Positions 1 to 12,519 of a stretch of DNA of 64,000 bases are shown here, one piece after another (position 1 is the stretch's first letter; each line of letters starts with the position of its first letter). A program made the translations under genes and the position numbers. The stretch is taken from contig CM046341.1 of the NCBI GenBank assembly GCA_025403435.1, forward strand, positions 24,267,725 through 24,331,724, in the 5' to 3' direction. This DNA comes from Artocarpus heterophyllus (Eukaryota; Streptophyta; Magnoliopsida; Rosales; Moraceae). The notes beneath the pieces were generated by a model. The model had not been told where the DNA came from and did not search any database. It saw nothing but the letters and a program-made list of their open reading frames with translations.

Positions 1-780
1 CTTAAAAAAAACTGGTTTACGTTAGCAACCCACTAGTGGGCAGGTTGAACCCACCCACCAATATATTCAGTGGGCGGGTTTGGTTTTAAGCTTTTGAGGG
101 CGGGTTCAACCCGCACCCATCCGCCTATATATTTTTTTAAAAAAACTTATCATTTATTTTATTTTGTTCTTATTTTAGAGATGATTGAACAATCCAACAC
201 TTCAAGCATGGGCTCAGCTGCCTCTTGACATATTAGAAACTGGAAATTCTCCTATTATTTTGTGAAGTGATCAAAATTCAAATCAAGTAAGTTAGTAGAA
301 AAAGCCCTAAAAGAAAAAGAACACTTGACTTTGTTCATCATTTCATTTGTAGCATTCTATTATTTTCGAACCCAGTGAATAGGCTTTAATCTTTATGAAC
401 TCTTGACTTTGTTCATCACTTTATATGTAGTTGATGTTTCTTATTGCAGTGAATGATTATGCTTCTTAATTTGTACTTTTGAATATGATTACTGTCTTTA
501 AGCATCAAACTTGTTGGGAATGCTTTATGTATTATTATCTTATATTTTCTACAAATTTTCTTCACTTTCTAAAAAAAAGGTCCCAAAAATTACATTAGGC
601 AATAGCATAGGTCTAAACCGCCTCAACCCGCCTGCACCCGCTCGCAACCACCCAAAACCAAACCAAAACCGCCCGCCATGTGGTGGGCGGCTTGCGGGTT
701 GGTTAATCGCCAACCCGCCATCCAAAAAGACCACACCGCACCCGCCCAAAAACCATTAAACCGCCTGCCGTTCACCCCTA
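1..780. mobile_element. hAT-like DNA transposon, right part (left end outside window)
   Basis: Two blocks rich in GGCGGG/CCCGCC words (about 1-130 and 605-770) flank an AT-rich middle, the usual subterminal pattern of plant hAT elements. The right end reads CCGTTCACCCCTA, the complement of a hAT-type terminus TAGGGGTGAACGG. The junction is sharp: position 781 starts TCGATGAG, which belongs to the gypsy reverse transcriptase (the IDELFD stretch), so these eight bases are the expected 8-bp target duplication. No transposase reading frame is present; the short frames at 511-759 and 549-749 only read through the repeats. The element is therefore a non-autonomous or internally deleted copy. The left terminus and its target duplication lie before position 1, so the total length is unknown. 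Confidence 0.7.
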
Positions 781-1800
781 TCGATGAGTTGTTCGATCGT
801 TAGGAGGTTTGCGGTACTTCTCAAACATTGATTTACGGTCGGGATACCATCAGCTCAGGAAAAAGGAGGAAGATATTCCCAAGATAGCTTTTAGGACCCG
901 GTATGGACACTTTGAGTTTCTGGTGATGCCGTTTGGATTGACAAATGCACCGATAGCTTTCATGGATTTGATGAACAGGATATTCAGGCCTTATCTAGAT
1001 CGGTTCGTGATCGTATTCATTGATGATATTCTAGTGTATTCTAAGACTTGGGAGGAGCATGAGCGGCATCTCCAGATCGTGCTTCAGACTCTACGGAAGC
1101 ACCAGTTGTATACCAAGGAAGAAAAGTATGAGTTTTGGTTAACAGAGGTTAAGTTTTTGGGTCATGTCATCTCTGAGCAAGGTATTTTTGTGGATCCATC
1201 CAAGATTAAAGCCATAGTGGAATGGGAACGACCAAGGAATGTAGTAGAAATCTATAACTTCTTGGGTCTCGTAGGGTACTACAGGAAATTTGTAAAGGAT
1301 TTCTTAAAGATTGCAGCGCCGTTGACAAGATTGATCAGGAAAAATGTCAGGTTCGAGTGGGATGAAGAATGTGAACTTGCTTTTTAGGAATTCAAGAATC
1401 GGTTAACCTCAGCTCCAATATTAGTTATTCCTAGCAGTGACAAGCCATACGAGGTTTACACAGATGCTTCAAGATGCATACTTGGATATGTGTTGATGCA
1501 ACATGGATGCGTGGTAGCGCATGGATCGAGACAACTATGACCTCACGAGCGGAATTGCTCTACTCACGACTTGGAGCTCACGGCGGTGATTCACGCGCTG
1601 AAAATTTGAAGATGTTATTTGTATGGGGCAACATTTCAGGTTTTCTCCAATCATAAGAGTTTGAGATATCTATTCATTTAGAGGGATCTTAACTTAAGGC
1701 AGTGGAGATGGATGGAGTATATGGAGGATTATGATTTTGCGTTGCAGTACCATCCCGGGAAAGCTAATGTGATCGTAGATCTGCTTAGCAGGAAATCTTT
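781..1800 (+). pseudogene. Ty3/gypsy pol relic: reverse transcriptase and RNase H
   Basis: The reading starts inside the RT domain with IDELFD. A one-base loss near 800 shifts the frame, and the long frame 809-1387 then follows with [30 protein letters not shown] and the catalytic FIDDILVYS, which is intact. The end of RT ([26 protein letters not shown]) is followed by a TAG at 1385-1387. The RNase H domain continues as YEVYTDASRCILGYVLMQHG and DLELTAVIHALKI, and ends near [16 protein letters not shown] at about 1750-1800, with more in-frame stops. The order RT then RNase H then integrase marks Ty3/gypsy. The upstream part (gag, protease) was separated by the hAT insertion and lies outside the window. 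It cannot encode a working enzyme. Confidence 0.9.
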
Positions 1801-1939
1801 AGGGATTCTCGCTTGTTTGGCTCTTGAAGATTGGAAAAGAGATGCAATAGTGAGTGAGTATGGACTATAGTATTATGAAGACTATGATCAAGTTTTGATG
1901 TACTATATGGAAGCGACCCCAGCTCTTATTCAGATAGTG

Positions 1940-3355
1940 AAACAGAATTAGTGGCAAGACCAGCATCTACAAGGGATTTGGATGTGGATTCATGATGGAG
2001 AGCAATTTGAAGAATGGAGAATTCATGCGGATGGATCGTTGTACTTCTGGGAGCACTTAGCAGTTGCAGCAATCGCAGAGGTGACAAAAGCCGTTATGGA
2101 CGAAGCCCATAAATCTCAGTTCGCCATTCATCTAGGAAGGACGAAGATGTATTGCGATTTAAAGAGACAATATTGATGGAGAGGTATGAAGGAAGATGTT
2201 CGAGAGTACGCGGCCAAGTGTACGATGTGTCTTTAGGTGAAAGCCGAGCATCAGAAACTAGCAAGTCAACTTCATCGTTTCGTATTTTAGGATGGAAATA
2301 GGAGCACGTGACGATGGATTTGCTCATAGGTTTGCCGAGGACGGAGCAAAGGCACAATGCGATTTGGGTTGTGGTTGACAGGTTCATGAAATCGATGCAT
2401 TTCATCCCTTTCAGGTGGATAGGTTCGAAGAAATTTCTTGAGAAGTTGTATCTATAGAATATAGTGTGGATGCATGGAGTTCCTTTGTCCATCACATCCG
2501 ATAGAGACACCAAGTTCAATGCTAAGTACTAGAGAAGCTTTCAGGAGGCTTTAGGTACGGATTTGAATTTCAGTACAGCGTTCATCCTCAGATCGATGGG
2601 CAGTCTGAGCGGGTTATTCAAATTCTCGAGGACATGTTACGTGCTTGTGCCTTAGACTTCAGCGGGAATTGGAAGAAATATTTGCATCTGGTAGAATTCG
2701 CATACAACAACAGCTATCAAGCAAGCATTGGTATGGCACAGTTTGAGGCATTGTATGAGGGACCATGTAGGTCACCGGTGTGTTGGGCAGAACCGGAGGA
2801 TAGGATTATTCTTGGGCCAGATGAGATTTGTGATAGCAACAAGAAAGTCACCGTAATTCGAGATCGATTAAGGGCAGCTCAGAGTCGACAGAAGAGTTAT
2901 ACGGATAGAACATGTCGACCCTTGGAATTTGCGGTAGCGAATTTTGTTCTCTTGAAAGTATCGCCTCTTAAAGGCATTACGCAGTTTAGAGTGAGTGGTA
3001 AGCTTGCACCGAGATATGTTAGATTGTTCGAGATCACTCAGCATGTTGGTGTGGTTGCCTATCGGCTCGACCTCCCCCCTGAATTATCTCATGTTCATGA
3101 TGTGTTCCACGTGTCGATGCTTAGGAAGTGTCTGCCTGAGTAAAGTAAGGTAGTTTCATTTCATGATGTGCAGGCTCGGGAAGACACAACGTACGAGGAA
3201 GTGTCGATTCAGATTATCGATCAAAAGGTGATTAGCTTGTGTTGTCATGACATACCACTAGTTAAGGTCATGTGACAGCATTACGGGGTTGATGAAGCCA
3301 CTAGGGAGTTAGAATCGAGCATGCAAGAGTTGTATCCGCATTTGTTTTGTTTCTG
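1940..3355 (+). pseudogene. Ty3/gypsy pol relic: integrase and C-terminal tail
   Basis: The zinc-binding part is seen as DEAHKSQFAIHLGRTKMY and then CTMC, interrupted by a TGA at a position where a Trp is expected and a TAG at a Gln. The catalytic core is recognisable in translation (TMDLLIGLPR, VVVDRF, SDRDTKFN) but broken by stops. From 2634 an open stretch of 169 codons has DMLRACALDF, LVEFAYNNSYQASIGMAQFEALY, CRSPVCW and the end FHVSMLRK. After a stop at about 3143 the tail continues as ATRELESSMQELYPHLF, typical of the Del/Tekay-type end of pol. It stops about 50 bases before the 3' LTR. The lineage is inferred from this tail and from the TGTAACGCCCC LTR start. Confidence 0.88.
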
Positions 3356-3405
3356 AAATGATATGTAAAATTTCAAAGGCGAAATTTCCTTTAGGGTTGG
3401 AGAGT

Positions 3406-5526
3406 TGTAACGCCCCAAAATTTATTAAATGATATTAGAATGTAAAATGGTGGATTAGTGTGCCATAATGAATATTTTAAACTTAATTTGATCATTTGGT
3501 GAAATTTTGAGTTTAAAGTTATTTCTCTTATTTTAATGATTTCTAATGATTTCTTATTGTTTTAAAATGTTATTTTAAGTTTTAAAACAAAACAATTTGT
3601 TAGATGCCAAATATATTTGGTTTTACAAAACTGTGGGAGACACGCGGTTTTCGTACAGCAAAACTGCCCACTCCCACCTCTATTTATACCTCTTTCTTTC
3701 TCTCTCGTGCGTTTCTCTCTCAGTCTCTCTCTCCTTCTCTCTCATTTTTCTCTCAAATTTTGAATTCAATCAAGCTCAAGCTTCGGGTTTTTAGCGGATT
3801 AGAGGCTCAGGATCGAGTTTAGATGGTTATAAATGTGATTTGAAGCTTCTATTCGAGGTTAGTTTTGAAATTTCTAAACTTTCCTAAACTTTTCAATTTC
3901 CTTGTTATTTTGAAATCTAGGTTTATTCGAGCTTAGGAAACCCTTGATTTTAGTTAAAGGAACTTAAAACAACTAGGATCTAAGCTTTGTTTGAAGAGAT
4001 ACGAATTCAAATCAAGATTTTTTATTTTTCTCCATTTTTTGCCATTTTCTGATTTTTGGGGATTTTGTGTGCAAATCTTGTTTGAATGAGTTTAAAAGTG
4101 TTCTAGTATGTTTTTCTATCATCTATGGTTGTTTTCCATGTCTGAGAACTGAGAAAAAAAGGTTGAAATGAAGATTTGGGGTTTGAGAGGCCTAAAACCC
4201 ATGGCTGGAAAATTCTAGAATTTTCTAGTTCGGCAGGACAGATTCATCCGTCCGGTAGGCCGAACCTGGAAAAGTCTGGCCGACCGGACTTGGTTTTCTG
4301 GCAGGCTGAACTACACAGTTCAATTGGCTGAACTAGGGAAACCAGCAGGCCGATTGAACAAGGAGAAAAATTGTGATTTTTCATCCGTTTTCACTGTTTT
4401 AAAGCCCGATTGAAATCCCAACTTTATAAAATGATTTTAAAGATACAAATGGCACATTAGGACACCATGAACTAGCTTAGTAATGTAAAATATCTTAAAC
4501 TAGATACTAATAGACCTAGTCTTATCTAGGGTCGTTTGTGGTTCTACGGAGCTAACGTATAGCAGACCGAGATTACAGTGAGGGTCACCGGCACGAGTAT
4601 CGAGGTAGGACTTCTACCCCTTTTCTTTGGTAACACATTTTCAAATGATTTGGCCTTCAAAAAGGGTTTTTACCAAAATGTTTTCAATAGTTGATTGAAA
4701 AAGGAATTTTATCGGTTATCTTGATAAACCATGGACTAAGATTAACTTCATAATGAATGTAAATAAAAATACCTGGCAAATGGGCTTTGAATAATGATAA
4801 AAATGAATAAATGGGCATGATGCCATAACAAAGATCGGGTCGTGTAGCGTAGCGACCTTGGGGGCAGGTCTCGAAACCCAGCTGGGCCACTACGGTGGTG
4901 TTATTCATATGGTTTGCCCAGGAAAAGAAATTGATGATATTTCTGGTTGACCAATAAACTGTTTAGGTGAGAATGGTTTTGTTTAAACTTATTTATTCAA
5001 GTTCTCTCTTAAATAATTTCTTGAGTAATGATATTTCCTTTTGAATTTAATATTTCTTAAAATATAGTCCTACTGAGCCTTTCGCTCATATTTTATCTAT
5101 TTTCAAACTTTTCCCCCTGTAGGTGGATTTCCACTTAGGTTCAGAGAGGATTCTTCAAACAGAATCCAGAAGCAGTAGGAGAACTTAGTAAGTCATTTAT
5201 ATTATTAAATCAAGGCATGTAATATTTTAACTTTCTCTTTATTTGGACTGTGGATGTAATGTAATATTGTCGGTACTATGTGTGTGTGCAAGATGTGGGT
5301 CAGTGGGACCCATACTTGTTTCTTTTATCTTTTATTATTTTCTGATCAATTCTTCTGGAAATTCTATTTATTTAAGTATCATGTAACTGACTGTTTTAAA
5401 AAGGTTCTAAAAATCTCTGCATTTTCTTAATTAATTTAAATACTTAAATTTGTGTTTTTAATTAAATTCTATATTAATTGTCTTAATCAATCCGCCACAT
5501 CATCTCCCGTACTGCGGGGCATGACA
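3406..5526 (+). repeat. 3' LTR of the Ty3/gypsy element
   Basis: The LTR starts TGTAACGCCCC right after a purine-rich tract (TTGGAGAG) and ends GGGGCATGACA, giving imperfect inverted ends and a length of about 2.1 kb. A TATA-like TATTTATA lies at 3681-3688 and is followed by a CT-rich leader (about 3690-3765), so the U3/R boundary should be near 3710. A cluster of degenerate copies of the GGCAGGCCGA word lies at 4229-4355, downstream of the predicted start. The reading frames at 3597-3822 and 4684-4908 are chance frames within the LTR. The matching 5' LTR is outside the window, so its age cannot be read here. Confidence 0.8.
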
Positions 5527-5605
5527 GGTTACCATCTCGGATCATGGCGTCTTGTGGCTGGTGATTTCAAGCAAAGGCATAGGCACCCTCCTTCTAGCAC
5601 CAAAA

Positions 5606-6239
5606 TGTTGATGGTTACCATAATAGGGCGGTGAATCAACACCACGTGTGGCTACACAAGGTGGACAGCTCTTCCTTATTCGTCTCTGCCTAGGTGGACC
5701 TGCAACAAGCGAAGAGATGCTTCGGAGGCAAGAAAAGACGGGTTAGTCAATAGACAAGGGCTCTTCGATGCTCAAGGCAGGCATTGCTCGGCAGAGGACG
5801 AGAACTTGTTAGGTGGGAAGGAGCATGCTTGCTTAATGCAATAAATGCACCCTATTTATAAGTTGCCACTTGGACCGGGTGTTAGGTGGGTTTTGCCCAC
5901 GACCTGTGTGTCATATCAAGGCGTGTCAAAAGGCAGAAGACAAGTGTCGTGCCCTCCGCCAATGGAGTGTTTCCCATCTGACGGCGAGTTGTCCGGCATC
6001 TGTTGGCCAGTGATGGCGAGTAGCAGCCTACTTGCTAGTGAAAAAAATCTGACCCAAGCTGGTGCCGAACCCGAGGAGGCTACCAGTTGTGGTGTGGCCC
6101 GAGGGACCCTGAAAAGCACCTCGGATAAACAATCCAAGCTCATCGGGATCAATTGTTAGCTCGCCGTAGCTTTGCCAAGCTCTTTGCCGACCACCTAGAG
6201 TAAGGTTCCTCAGCAGTGGCGCTGAGCTCACCATCAACA
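5606..6239. repeat. Solo-LTR-like unit with TGTTGATGGT ends
   Basis: The 634-bp unit starts TGTTGATGGT and ends ACCATCAACA, a perfect 10-bp inverted pair with TG...CA termini. A promoter-like CTATTTATAAG lies in the middle (about 5849-5862), and the base composition is richer in G and C than the surrounding DNA. This fits a solo LTR of an unidentified family. No target duplication is seen: the left flank is CAAAA and the right flank is a TA microsatellite that may have expanded over it. A small terminal-inverted-repeat element is the alternative. The 104-codon frame at 5845-6159 and the opposite frames have no recognisable similarity. The stretch 5527-5605 between this unit and the gypsy LTR is unassigned. 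Confidence 0.45.
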
Positions 6240-6263
6240 TATATATATATATATATATATATA
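6239..6263. repeat. (AT)n microsatellite
   Basis: An uninterrupted run of alternating A and T about 25 bases long directly abuts the right end of the TGTTGATGGT unit. Confidence 0.95.
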
Positions 6264-7839
6264 GGTATTCAATTAGTGGCATTTTTTTCCTGTATATATT
6301 GGCAATTGAAACATTATATATTTTATTCATAGGATCTTTGAAATTCATGAGCTCTTGTATGGAATATGAAATACGGAGATTTTCTATATTAAATGTCATT
6401 CTTCAGTTTTATGTTTTAATACAGGTTTTAACATGGTTATATTTTATTCTCACATATGTGGGCGCTGTTGCATTTTTGAATCTCTGGCATATAAATATAC
6501 GGTGGTTCTATGTCTATTTGATCAAATTTAGTTTTGGTTAGTAATTATAAACTCATTTTATATGTATGTGTGATACTCAGATTTCCATATAATGCTCTGT
6601 GACACAAATTGGCAATCAAACTAAATCCATGTACAGATTTATTAATGATAGATATGATTTTTGAATTATGTTTATTTGTCAGAATAATAATGACCTTCAT
6701 TATGGAATATGTTGACATCTTTATTGTTTTATATGAAACATTCGTAAATTTTACTCTTTATGGTAAACAAAATAAATGTGCTGTAATATCTTTCATTTTA
6801 TGCCTTTAATATAATTTTCAGTTGCTGACCTGATTAAGTAGCTATAATTGTTTAATTTTTTATACAATCTGGATATATTTGTTGCTCTATTACCTCAGTA
6901 TATAGCTATTTGTGTGGATTTTTAAAAGTCACAACATTTGTAGTTACATTTATAGTTCATATATATTTTAGCATGTCCATTTAATACGTTGTTCAAAGTT
7001 TGGACATATAACAATTTTTGTATATGTAATTACATGAGATTGATATTATAGTTTTGATAATATTGCCATTATTTTATTTGCATGCAGAATAGAGATTTGC
7101 TATATTAAACATTATTCTTTAGTTTTGTGTCTTTAATATAGCTCACAATATAAATACAACGTTCAGCCGTACCTGTGAAACTTGATGTGTGACGATCTTT
7201 CATGGTTATATGTAGTTTCCTATGAATAATATGTTCTCAGATATTGGTAACTGTTCTTATCTATGGTGAAATTGTGGAGGCATTTATTTTAAAAGCTATG
7301 TTAAATGTCCTTGATCCTAGTGGATAGCATGTCTATGTCAGAATTCAATAACAGTCTTATTTCGGACTTTGTTTTTTTTGGCTTTATAAATGACCATAAT
7401 GATTTTCATAAAGCGTAGATGTCATATTACACTTTATAAAATATATAATAATAATTATAATTTAAAAGTAGCCAAAGTATCTTAGGTTATAATTATTACT
7501 TTGGTGATTCACATGACATCTGAAAATTTGCAATTAATTTACTTAAATAATTATTTGGACCCATAGGGACATAATCATTTTGGTAATTATTTAGTATAAA
7601 ATAGTAAATTTGGACATCTAAAATAAAATTTCCTAGGCCCATAGATACGGATTTTTATTTTCAGTGTTTTTTTATTTGCGAGTCTTATAAATTGTTTTAC
7701 GTAAATTCAATGTATGTTATTTACAACCTTTACCTACAGGAAGGTTTGAATTTACAAAATTGAATTTGACATTGATTGATTCAATACTAAAGATTGATTT
7801 CATAACATTAATGTATGAATTTTTGCATGCAGCGGTTCT
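6264..7839. other. AT-rich intergenic DNA with diverged internal repeats
   Basis: No gene is recognised. The frames at 6299-6541 and 6609-6809 are hydrophobic only because the DNA is T-rich. A word of the type GATTTNCTATATTAAA followed by ATTCTTNAGTTTT occurs at about 6378-6415 and again at about 7091-7130, and GGCAAT-starting blocks occur at 6300 and 6611. The stretch may thus hold old duplications about 0.3-0.7 kb apart. Confidence 0.5.
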
Positions 7840-8730
7840 AAATATTTTCAATGAATCTCGTGTTCCAATGCTGTGTGGTAACAATTTTTTGATTGGAAGG
7901 AGAAAGTTCTCCTAACTTTAGGGTGTATGGACATTGACTTGGTGCTCCATGAGGACAAAACTCTTGTCCCCACAGAATCAAGCACGCCAAGTGAGAAAGC
8001 TTCCTTTCAGTCATGGGATCAGTCCAACCACTTGAGCCTGATGTTTACGTAAAATTACATTAGCAAAAGCATTAGGGGTTCAATCCCTCACCATGACAAG
8101 GCTAAGGAATTCTTGAAGGCTATTGAAGAGCAATTTTTAAGTTCTTATAAGGCTAGGGCAAGCACCCTTATGAAGAGACACTCTGAAATGAAACATAACA
8201 ACTCTAAGACTATGCGTAAGCACATCATGGAGATAAGGGACATTATTGCTCAACTTAAGACACTTGAGAAAGAGATTTCTGAGTCATTCTTGGTTAATTT
8301 GATCTTACTCTCACTTCCTATGGAGTATGGTCCGTTTAAAATTTCCTATAACACACATAAAGACGAATGGATTGTTAATGAACTCTTAACTATATGTGTT
8401 TAAGAGGAAGAGAGATTGAAGCATGAAAACCTAGAAAGTACTCATCTAGCTATGGATGATAAGGAAAGTGACAAGAAACAAAAAGGCAACCCTAAAGGAA
8501 AGAAAAAGAAAGTGCCAAACATAAAGTATGGCAATAAGGATGTGTATTTCTTTTGCAAAAAAAAAAAGGAACATATGAAGAAGGATTGTCAGAAGTTCAA
8601 GAAATGGCTCGACAAGAAAGGTATTCCTTTTGCTCTTATGTGTCATGAATCTTATTTTCAAGATGTTCCTAATGGTGAATTGATTCTGATACTACAATTC
8701 ACATTGCTAATGTTATGCAAAATTTAATAA
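7840..8730 (+). pseudogene. Ty1/copia gag relic
   Basis: The start is seen only in broken frames: a segment around 7868-7930 resembles the usual gag start (MLCG, NFLIGRRKFS, GCMDIDLVLHEDKT), followed by TESSTPSEKASFQSWDQSN and ISKSIRGSIP. Open stretches then cover 8113-8403 (AKEFLKAIEEQF, HIMEIRDIIAQLK, LPMEYGPFKISYN) and 8416-8727. The zinc knuckle near 8550 reads FFCKKKKEHMKKDC, keeping C-X2-(C), H and the last C only in part because the first Cys is Tyr/Val-like in this copy. The Lys-rich tail KWLDKKGIP is typical of a plant copia group. No LTR or PBS is recognised upstream, so the 5' end is lost or too diverged. It is not functional. Confidence 0.82.
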
Positions 8731-11130
8731 AACTAAGGAAACTGGTAGCAAATGAACAAGGCATCTATTCAAGAAATCGGATGCATTCGAAGGTCGAAAG
8801 TGTGGGAACTTTTAGAATAATTTTAGAGACTGGTTTTCATTTGGATCTTGAAAACACTTTTTATGTTTTGTCATTTTTTGAAATATGGTTTCTATTGTAA
8901 GACTAGTATCCTTAGGTTTTAAGTTTGTATTTGATGACTTAAATTTTTCTTTATTTAAGACCAGTAACTTTGTTGGCAATGGTGTTCTAGTTAATGGTTT
9001 ATATAGATTTGATTTGGATCCCACATTTGAATATAGTCTTTTGATAATGCATGATAGTAACATAGGCACTAAGCGTTATATTGTTAATGAAAATTGTGAT
9101 ACAAGAGATTGGGACATATCTTCATAGAGACTTAAAAGGTTAGTAAATGGAGGAGTCTAACAAACTCTTGATTTTACTGATTTTGGTATGTGTATAGACT
9201 GCATTAAGGGAAAGAAGACTAATAAAAATTCTAGAGGTGCCAAGAAGAGTTTGAGATTCTTGAGATCATACATGAAGGTATTAGTGGACCCTATCCTCCT
9301 TGTCTAAATGGTCAACGATATTTTATTACATTTATAGATAACCGTTCAAAATATATGTATTTCTATCTTATAAATTATAAGGACGAGGCATTAGATGCTT
9401 TTAAGATTTTTAAAGCTGAGATACAAAAACAAAAGGAAAAAAACATTAAAATCATTTGATCAGACAGAGACGCAGGTATTATGGAAGGTTCACTAAAAAG
9501 GGACAAATACTAGGTCCATTTGCTAAGGCACTAGTGCACATTACACAATACCATGTATACCTTAACAAAATGGTATAGCCGAAAGGAGAAGCATAACCTT
9601 AATGGATATAGTAAGGAGTATAATTAGCAACTCAAGTCTTCCTTTAAACTTTTGGAGTGAAGCCTTAAAGACTGCAGTGTATATTTTAAATAGGATTCTA
9701 TGTAAGGCGGTTCCTAAAACACCTTTTGAACTCTGAAAAGGTTAGAAACCAAGTTTAAAACATTTACACATTTTGGGTTGTCTAGTTGAAGTGAGGATTT
9801 ATAATTCATAATCAAAGAAGTTGCACCCAAGAACAGTCAGTGGTTTTTTATAGGCTATCCAATGAACTCCAAAGGATACAGATTTTGTTGTCCTTCACAC
9901 TCCATGAAAATTTTTGAAGCTAAAAATGCAAAATTTCTAGAGGATCATGAAATGAGTGGCATTAAATTTCTAAGAAACATCATTCTTCATGAAAAGCAGG
10001 AAATTATTGAATTGCCTTCTTAAGAAGGTATAATGATTTTTCATCAAAGATAAATTTGAGAAAGTAATAGGGAGGAACTGATGCAAGAATAAAAACTCAT
10101 TGAAGAACACATTGAACCTACAACTTAGACTTTGCATAATGAGAATAAGACGGTAGATTTGAGAAGATCCTTAAGAATAAGGAAATCCACAATTCCTAAC
10201 AACTATGTTGCATGCTTTCAAGAGTCTAATATTGGACTTGATAATGATCTAAGCTCATTTTCATAAGCTATGAATAGAGAGAACTCAATGTTTTGACTTG
10301 ATACCATGAAGAAAGAAATGGAATCTATGGCTAAAAATCAAGTTTGGGATCTTATTCAATTACTAGTTGCTCAAAAAGCTACAAGCTGTAAATGGGTTTA
10401 CAAAACCAAAAGAAATACATCTAGTAATATAGAATGATATAAGGCCAGACATGTAGCCAAAGGTTTCACCCAAAAGGAAGGCATTGATTATCATGAAACA
10501 TTTTCTCCAGTTTCCAAAAAGGATTCATTTAGAATTATCATGGTTGTAGTATCTTATTTTGATTTAGAATTACATGAAATGGATGTGAAAACAACATTTT
10601 TGAATAGGGATCTTGAAAAAAAAAGTGTATATGAAACTGCCTGAAGGATCAGTGATGCTAAAAGTAGTCACTTAGTATGCAAATTAAAAAGATCTATATA
10701 TGGGCTAAAACAATCTTCCCACTAATGGAATTTGAAGTTTCATATTGTGTTTACTTCATATGGATTCATAGAAAATACCATTGATTAATGTATATATCTT
10801 ATGGTTAGTGGGAGCAAATATATCTTTCTTGTCTTATATGTAGATGAGATTTTGCTTGCAAGTAGTGACTTGGGCTTGTTACTTGACCCAAAGTAACTTC
10901 TTACTCAAAACGTTTAAATGAAGGATATGGGTGATGCTTCCTTTGTTATTGGCATAGAAAGCCACAAAGATAGATCAAACAAATCATTAGGATTATCTCA
11001 AAAAGCCTACATTGAAAAGTTTTGGAAAGATTTAGGATGAATGATTGTGCTCCTATTGTAGCATCTATTGTGAAAGAAGATAAATTTAATCAGAGTCAAT
11101 GTCCACAAAATCACTTGGAATGAGGTCAAA
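8731..11130 (+). pseudogene. Ty1/copia pol relic (protease-integrase-RT)
   Basis: Many stops and frameshifts break the frame, but the domain order is copia: a post-protease block (VGTFRIILETGFHLDLENTFYV, about 8800-8870), an integrase zinc region (CIDCIKGK-like, about 9190-9215), the integrase core (RYFITFIDNRSKYMYF, about 9319-9370, and SDRDAG near 9460), then RT from about 10380 ([52 protein letters not shown]). The RT active site reads YVDE instead of YVDD at about 10840-10855. Similarity fades near 11130, before most of RNase H, so the 3' end is truncated. This copy belongs to a different copia group from elements A and B and is much older. Confidence 0.85.
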
Positions 11131-12514
11131 TGGTCAATTCATTATTCTTTTGCTACAAGTTGTTGACAAGATCCAGAAGGTGCTTGTCAAAAGATAAAAC
11201 CTCGCTGGACTTATAATGTTGTTATCGAGTACCGTAGCAAGCAAGGGTTGTTCGCACGGAGGATTGAATTTAATTAATCTATTATTATTTTTTTAATGGA
11301 AAAGGGTTTTTAATTTGATTAACTAAATTAAAAGAAAATTTAAATTCACAAAACAAAATAAATAAACTAGCATTAAATTTTAAGGATTAAAAACAAGAAT
11401 AATAAAATGGGTAAAGCTTCATTCTCCACCGTTTGACAATGTTTATGTAATTAATCTTAAAATTATTCCCAAATTTTCTATTGAAATTAACAATCGTCGA
11501 TAACAACAAGCTCTGCTATCCCGATCTTTCCTTACTTTGTAGTTTAGTAAAATAAGCTCTTCACTAAAACTCTTTCCATTAAACAACCTAGAACTAGCTC
11601 TCTACGTTTAATTGAACGGAAGCATTATGCTAAGAAAGATAGGTTGTGTTAGCCTAAGAAAAGCTATCCAAGAGAGGGTGAATTAGGTTTTTAAAACATT
11701 TTACAATTATTGGAATTTTCTAGATGATTACTTAAACAACAAATGCACAAACAACTATAAACGCATAAAATTAAAGAGACAAGGGAAAAAAGATGCAAAC
11801 GATATTTATAGTGGTTTGAAAAAATGCCTACATCCACTGTCGCTGAGCAAGACCTTCACTCGGCCTCTTCTACTATTTCGATTGTCTTTTCGACACGATC
11901 ACTTTAATTACAATCCACTAACTTGTCTATTTGAGGCTCACTACGACCTCTTACAATTCACCAATTTTACGGAGATTGGCTAACTAAAACAATCTCGAAT
12001 TTCATAAAGGCTTCAGAAACCCAATTCACTTGATTTTATAAAATTTAGATATTGTTTAAGTTTATGTTAGTTTATTGTGTTAGCCTCATATTTCGATTGA
12101 TTTTTTCCAAAATTTAAGCACTTAATCTTAAACTTTGTTTTGTTATACTAATTTAGAGACTATTTATGTTAATATAACCTGGTTAATTTTTATAAAATCT
12201 TATAATTTGTTTGAATTCCTCTCAAGGCAAAATTTGAGAAAAATACTACGTTAATGACATAATTTAGGCCATCTTTGAACCGTTTGAGCCTTTCAAGCTT
12301 ACCTGAATATATATTACATCCCTAGTTACCCCATTGTGCTTAATGTTCTATTTTCTTCATCACCCATAAATTTTTAGCTTAGCCTTTTTAATAATTTCAT
12401 ATCCTTTCTTTTTCCCTTTCACTCATAAGGCATATGATCGGTTTAGATGAATTTTGGGCTATGCTAATGTTAAAGGTAGATAGGAAGGGTTATGAAAGTA
12501 AGTTTCTTTATTCT
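11131..12514. other. Intergenic DNA with possible retrotransposon leader debris
   Basis: No gene is seen. The block at about 11222-11262, read on the minus strand, resembles the CCTCCGTGCGAACAACCCTT type of sequence common in the untranslated leaders of plant retrotransposons. The block at about 11680-11880 (GAGAGGGTGAATTAGG, TTTATAGTGG, CCTACATCCACTGTCGC) resembles another dispersed plant repeat. Both assignments rest on recollection of such repeats and are weak. Confidence 0.3.
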
Positions 12515-12519
12515 ATACA

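Noticed and set aside
1474..1656. A 60-codon plus-strand frame
   Set aside because: It is an out-of-frame reading of the RNase H relic; the real frame gives YTDASRCILGYVLMQHG.
4840..4900. A tRNA-like GGTCTCGAAACCC block
   Set aside because: No acceptor stem or anticodon arm can be folded around it, and it lies inside an LTR.
5845..6399. Overlapping frames of 78-123 codons on both strands
   Set aside because: They lie inside or beside the TGTTGATGGT unit, one runs through the TA microsatellite, and none resembles a known protein.
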